Below the pieces are notes generated by a model, which worked only from the letters and a program-made list of their open reading frames with translations, was not told the origin of the DNA and ran no database searches. Both the position numbers and the translations under genes were made by a program. DNA of 64,000 nt from Myxococcales bacterium (GTDB taxonomy: Bacteria; Myxococcota; UBA727; JABDBI01), in the NCBI GenBank assembly GCA_023248595.1, contig JAHFEG010000007.1, positions 1 to 64,000 on the forward strand. Direction: 5' to 3'. Positions within the stretch are counted from its first letter, which is position 1. The number at the start of each line of letters is the position of its first letter. Shown here in pieces: positions 61,588 through 64,000 of the stretch.

Positions 61588-64000
61588 ATGAAAACATCAT
61601 TTAACACCAATAATCCTGTTTTACCTAATAATAACAATTTAGACGACGATCCGCTGGCAACACCGGTGGACGCTAGCGATAGTTCAGCGCAAACGGATCA
61701 AGCGGCGCTAGCCGATTTATTAGAAAAACAGGGGATGAACAAGGATGTTTATGCTCAACTTTCTAATTTAGTTGATGAAGCGCAAAATCAAGGCATTTCC
61801 GTTGATGACCTATTGAGTATTTATCCTGAGTTTGCCGCAAACAAAGACATTTTAAATGCCATGATGCAGCAACAGCTGAATAGTGCACGGCTTAGTTTTG
61901 CTGGGCCTTCAACGATGAATGCTCCATCCGGGACAGATGAAACTCAAGACCCCCAATTAAATAAAATTATGAATCTGCTTACAGGACTAGGGCCAGATGC
62001 TTCACAAAACGATATCGAAGAAAGTGGTCTTGCAGATTTAATCGCTAAATTATCGCCTGAGCAGCAAAGTGCTTTATCTGGAATTTTAGCGCCAGCGAAG
62101 CAGCCAGGCGATACCAAAGACTTGAATCCTGCGCATATCGCAGATCATGTTGCTCCCCAATCTCCTCAGCCAAGTGACGAATCTGCTTCTTCGGCCTTAT
62201 TGCAGACGGCAAGTGAGGCTTACAAAAAAAATGATTATGACGGGGCCTTTAAAAATTATCAAGCTGCTTTAAAAGCAGATCCAACTTTGAGCGAGCGTTG
62301 GCCGACGATTTACTATCAGCTAGGCGTTTGTTCTGAATATGCCAAAGACGCTGCTCTTAACAAAGGTGCGAATGATTTCTACCAGCAGTATTTGAAAAGC
62401 CCCAATCCTGATCCCAAAACTGCACAATGGGTTCAAAAAGAAAGCCAATGGTTAACAAACAAGCCGCAAGCTGATAAATTAATCCAAGGCGCACAAAATC
62501 AAATGTATCAAGAGCAAGATGCGCCTAAGGCATTTAGTATTCTTAAAGACACGCTGGCCAAATTTCCTGAATTGGCTCAGAGGCAGCCCGATATCTATTA
62601 CACTTTAGCGACGTATGCTTACAGCTCGGCCAATTTGTCAGAAGCAAAAAAGTATCTTGACCTTGCCAAAACCGCGATGAAAGAACAGCTGAAGCAAGAT
62701 CCAGGTTCGAAGTATGCCCAGTATTATATGGGACAAATTAGCGACCTGATGCACCAAGTGACGGATCCCGCCGCAGATTTGTCGACCGCTTTGGCGAGCA
62801 TTTTGGGTAACAAATTAGGTGGTCGTAAAGCTTGGCAAGAACTCTTTAGTGGCGGGTCAAATTTTTGGCTAAATCAAGGACGAAAATTTAGCTACACGAA
62901 AAATTATTGGGAATCTAAACAGATTGCTGCTCACTACGATTCAAAAACTGGCTATACTGGCCTTGTGCGCATGGATACTGGTATGCAAAAGCAAGAATTT
63001 GATGCTTTAAGTGCACAACATAATGATGCGAAAACAAAGGTGCTTGCCGCAGAAGAAAAGCTGCAGAAATTGAATGAAAAGCTGCAAAAAACAGCAGACC
63101 AAATTGCTAAAACCAGCGATGCGGCTAAACTTGAAAAACTGGAAAAACAATCAACAGAATTAAAACAACAGATTAGTGAGGCTATTAATCAAGCTCGTTC
63201 GTTAGCAAAAATCTCCGAAGTCGCTGAAAAAAATGTTGAAGAATTTAAAAAAAGTTTTGCGGGTGAATCCTATGGTAAAGAAACTGTTGACAGAGAATTA
63301 AAACCTATAGAACAAAAAGAACTTTATCGCTGGGATGCGGATGTTCGTGCTTCAAAGCAAGATGCCGTCTATAAAGAAGCCGCTGTCGATGGCGATCAGC
63401 AAGAAGTCGCTAGATTGCAAAATGAACTTAAAACATCTCCAGAGAATGCCGCCACTCTAAAGAAGGCGTTAGAAAAAGCTGAGGGACAATTAGCGCAATC
63501 TCAAGCGGAATATGAAAAAGTCCAAGAGCATTTAAAAGCTAATATCGAGGGGCAAGAAGGTTTTGTTGCCGCTGCCAAACAAGGCGAAGCCCAGGCTGTC
63601 AGATATACCGCTGAAGCGTGGAAAAGTACGTACACAACTGACGTTCAACAGCGAGACACGATTCAAAAAGATTTGGCCGATGCCGTAAAAGGGAAAAAGC
63701 CCAAAGCTGAGATAAAAGCGCTGAGTGAAAAACTAGCTCTTGCTGAAACAAATGTGAAAGCAAGTCAAACAAGCTTGACCGAAGCACAAACCCATCTGGG
63801 AAAACTTGCAGCAGCAGCAACTTCTGCGTTAACACCTGAGCAAAAAGCCGGCCTACAAGCAGCCAAAGAGAAATATGGAGAAGTTAGCGAAGCAACCGCA
63901 ACTCTTATTAAAGAACATGATGCCTTGGTCGATGAATTTAACAGAGTAAAAGCAGATCAAAAACCGACGAGCGAAATTGAGACCAAATTAAAAGCGAATG
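61588..64000 (+). CDS. Very large TPR-like/coiled-coil protein, 3' end beyond the window
   Basis: Open from the ATG at 61588 through base 64000, at least 804 codons with no stop. No signal peptide. Asn/Asp-rich disordered start (NTNNPVLPNNNNLDDDPLA), Ala/Ser/Pro/Gln-rich region to about 205, then a TPR-like part at about 205-400 (ASEAYKKNDYDGAFKNYQAA, ADPTLSERWPTIYYQLGVC, PDIYYTLATYAYSSANLSEA). Then a segment with GRKAWQELFSGGSNFWLNQG, and from about 470 on long Lys/Glu/Gln/Ala coiled coils (KVLAAEEKLQKLNEKLQKTA). Only one Cys so far. No recognised family. The Shine-Dalgarno is weak (AAGGGC, 13 bp away). It looks cytoplasmic or secreted by a non-Sec route; the window end hides the rest. Confidence 0.85.
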   Translation, partial: MKTSFNTNNPVLPNNNNLDDDPLATPVDASDSSAQTDQAALADLLEKQGMNKDVYAQLSNLVDEAQNQGISVDDLLSIYPEFAANKDILNAMMQQQLNSARLSFAGPSTMNAPSGTDETQDPQLNKIMNLLTGLGPDASQNDIEESGLADLIAKLSPEQQSALSGILAPAKQPGDTKDLNPAHIADHVAPQSPQPSDESASSALLQTASEAYKKNDYDGAFKNYQAALKADPTLSERWPTIYYQLGVCSEYAKDAALNKGANDFYQQYLKSPNPDPKTAQWVQKESQWLTNKPQADKLIQGAQNQMYQEQDAPKAFSILKDTLAKFPELAQRQPDIYYTLATYAYSSANLSEAKKYLDLAKTAMKEQLKQDPGSKYAQYYMGQISDLMHQVTDPAADLSTALASILGNKLGGRKAWQELFSGGSNFWLNQGRKFSYTKNYWESKQIAAHYDSKTGYTGLVRMDTGMQKQEFDALSAQHNDAKTKVLAAEEKLQKLNEKLQKTADQIAKTSDAAKLEKLEKQSTELKQQISEAINQARSLAKISEVAEKNVEEFKKSFAGESYGKETVDRELKPIEQKELYRWDADVRASKQDAVYKEAAVDGDQQEVARLQNELKTSPENAATLKKALEKAEGQLAQSQAEYEKVQEHLKANIEGQEGFVAAAKQGEAQAVRYTAEAWKSTYTTDVQQRDTIQKDLADAVKGKKPKAEIKALSEKLALAETNVKASQTSLTEAQTHLGKLAAAATSALTPEQKAGLQAAKEKYGEVSEATATLIKEHDALVDEFNRVKADQKPTSEIETKLKAN

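Noticed and set aside
61588-64000. Small minus-strand frame at 63599-63835 as a separate gene
   Set aside because: It lies inside the long plus-strand frame, has no ribosome site and no protein-like composition; it is a shadow.
1-64000. CRISPR arrays, insertion sequences, rRNA or tRNA genes
   Set aside because: Intergenic gaps are short. No spaced direct repeats, transposase motifs, rRNA cores or tRNA cloverleaf ends (GGTTCGAATCC-like followed by CCA) were seen by eye; a tRNAscan or Infernal run would be decisive.

Overview
The window is a gene-dense, AT-leaning stretch of chromosome from a Gram-negative (diderm) bacterium. Outer-membrane biogenesis genes (lpxD, fabZ, skp, lolC, lolD) and many lipoprotein or Sec signal peptides support the diderm assignment. 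Several traits point to the old deltaproteobacterial assemblage (Myxococcota/Bdellovibrionota-like): a Myxococcus-type CGDG..D.GE.CD cysteine repeat inside OppB, a MYXO-CTERM-like C-terminus on a lamin-tail protein, a DUF4360-like secreted protein, long N-terminal extensions on LepB and LolC, and the lysS-lolC-lolD arrangement. This placement is inference; no rRNA is present to test it. I saw no tRNA, rRNA, CRISPR array, IS element or prophage.

Layout. 1-12.1 kb (+): the end of ilvA, a GAF-GGDEF diguanylate cyclase, xerD, a pentapeptide-repeat lipoprotein, a probable outer-membrane protein, a coiled-coil protein, argS, a SPOR protein, a Cys-rich exported protein with a strong terminator, lepA and lepB. 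12.1-20.8 kb (-): oppA-oppB-oppC, then yicC-gmk-zapA-5FCL-tyrS. 20.9-22.4 kb (+): an NTF2-like lipoprotein and purC. 22.3-29.1 kb (-): sucC-sucD-RluA-type pseudouridine synthase-gltX-ndk-TPR protein-exported unknown-trmL. 29.2-32.6 kb: four consecutive exported proteins of unknown role. 32.6-42.5 kb (-): skp-RING protein-lpxD-fabZ-lysS-lolC-lolD-gltS-like-DUF2505-like-lipA. 42.7-45.9 kb (-): an attenuator-controlled branched-chain aminotransferase operon, small exported proteins and a secreted serine protease. 46-53.5 kb (-): mreB-mreC-mreD-mrdA-rodA and pyk. 53.7-61.4 kb: a SurA/PpiD-like anchor protein (+), dprA-topA-trmFO (-), cbs (+) and a small exported protein (-). 61.6 kb to the end (+): an open reading frame of at least 804 codons, with TPR-like and coiled-coil regions, running off the window.

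How they work together. Most genes are housekeeping: translation (ArgRS, TyrRS, GluRS, LysRS, LepA), envelope growth (Mre/Rod complex, LpxD/FabZ, Skp, LolCD, signal peptidase), central carbon (SucCD, Pyk, LipA) and oligopeptide uptake.

The most notable items are three. (1) A 35-codon leader peptide with clustered Val, Ile and Leu codons, followed by a terminator and a possible antiterminator, lies upstream of an operon encoding an 82-residue exported protein and a branched-chain aminotransferase that itself carries a signal-peptide-like N-terminus. (2) A bacterial protein with two tandem RING-type Cys clusters and a lipoprotein-like N-terminus sits between skp and lpxD, and a TAA codon interrupts its apparent natural start. 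(3) OppB carries about 320 extra extracytoplasmic residues with Ig/cadherin-like sequence and a Myxococcus-type Cys repeat.
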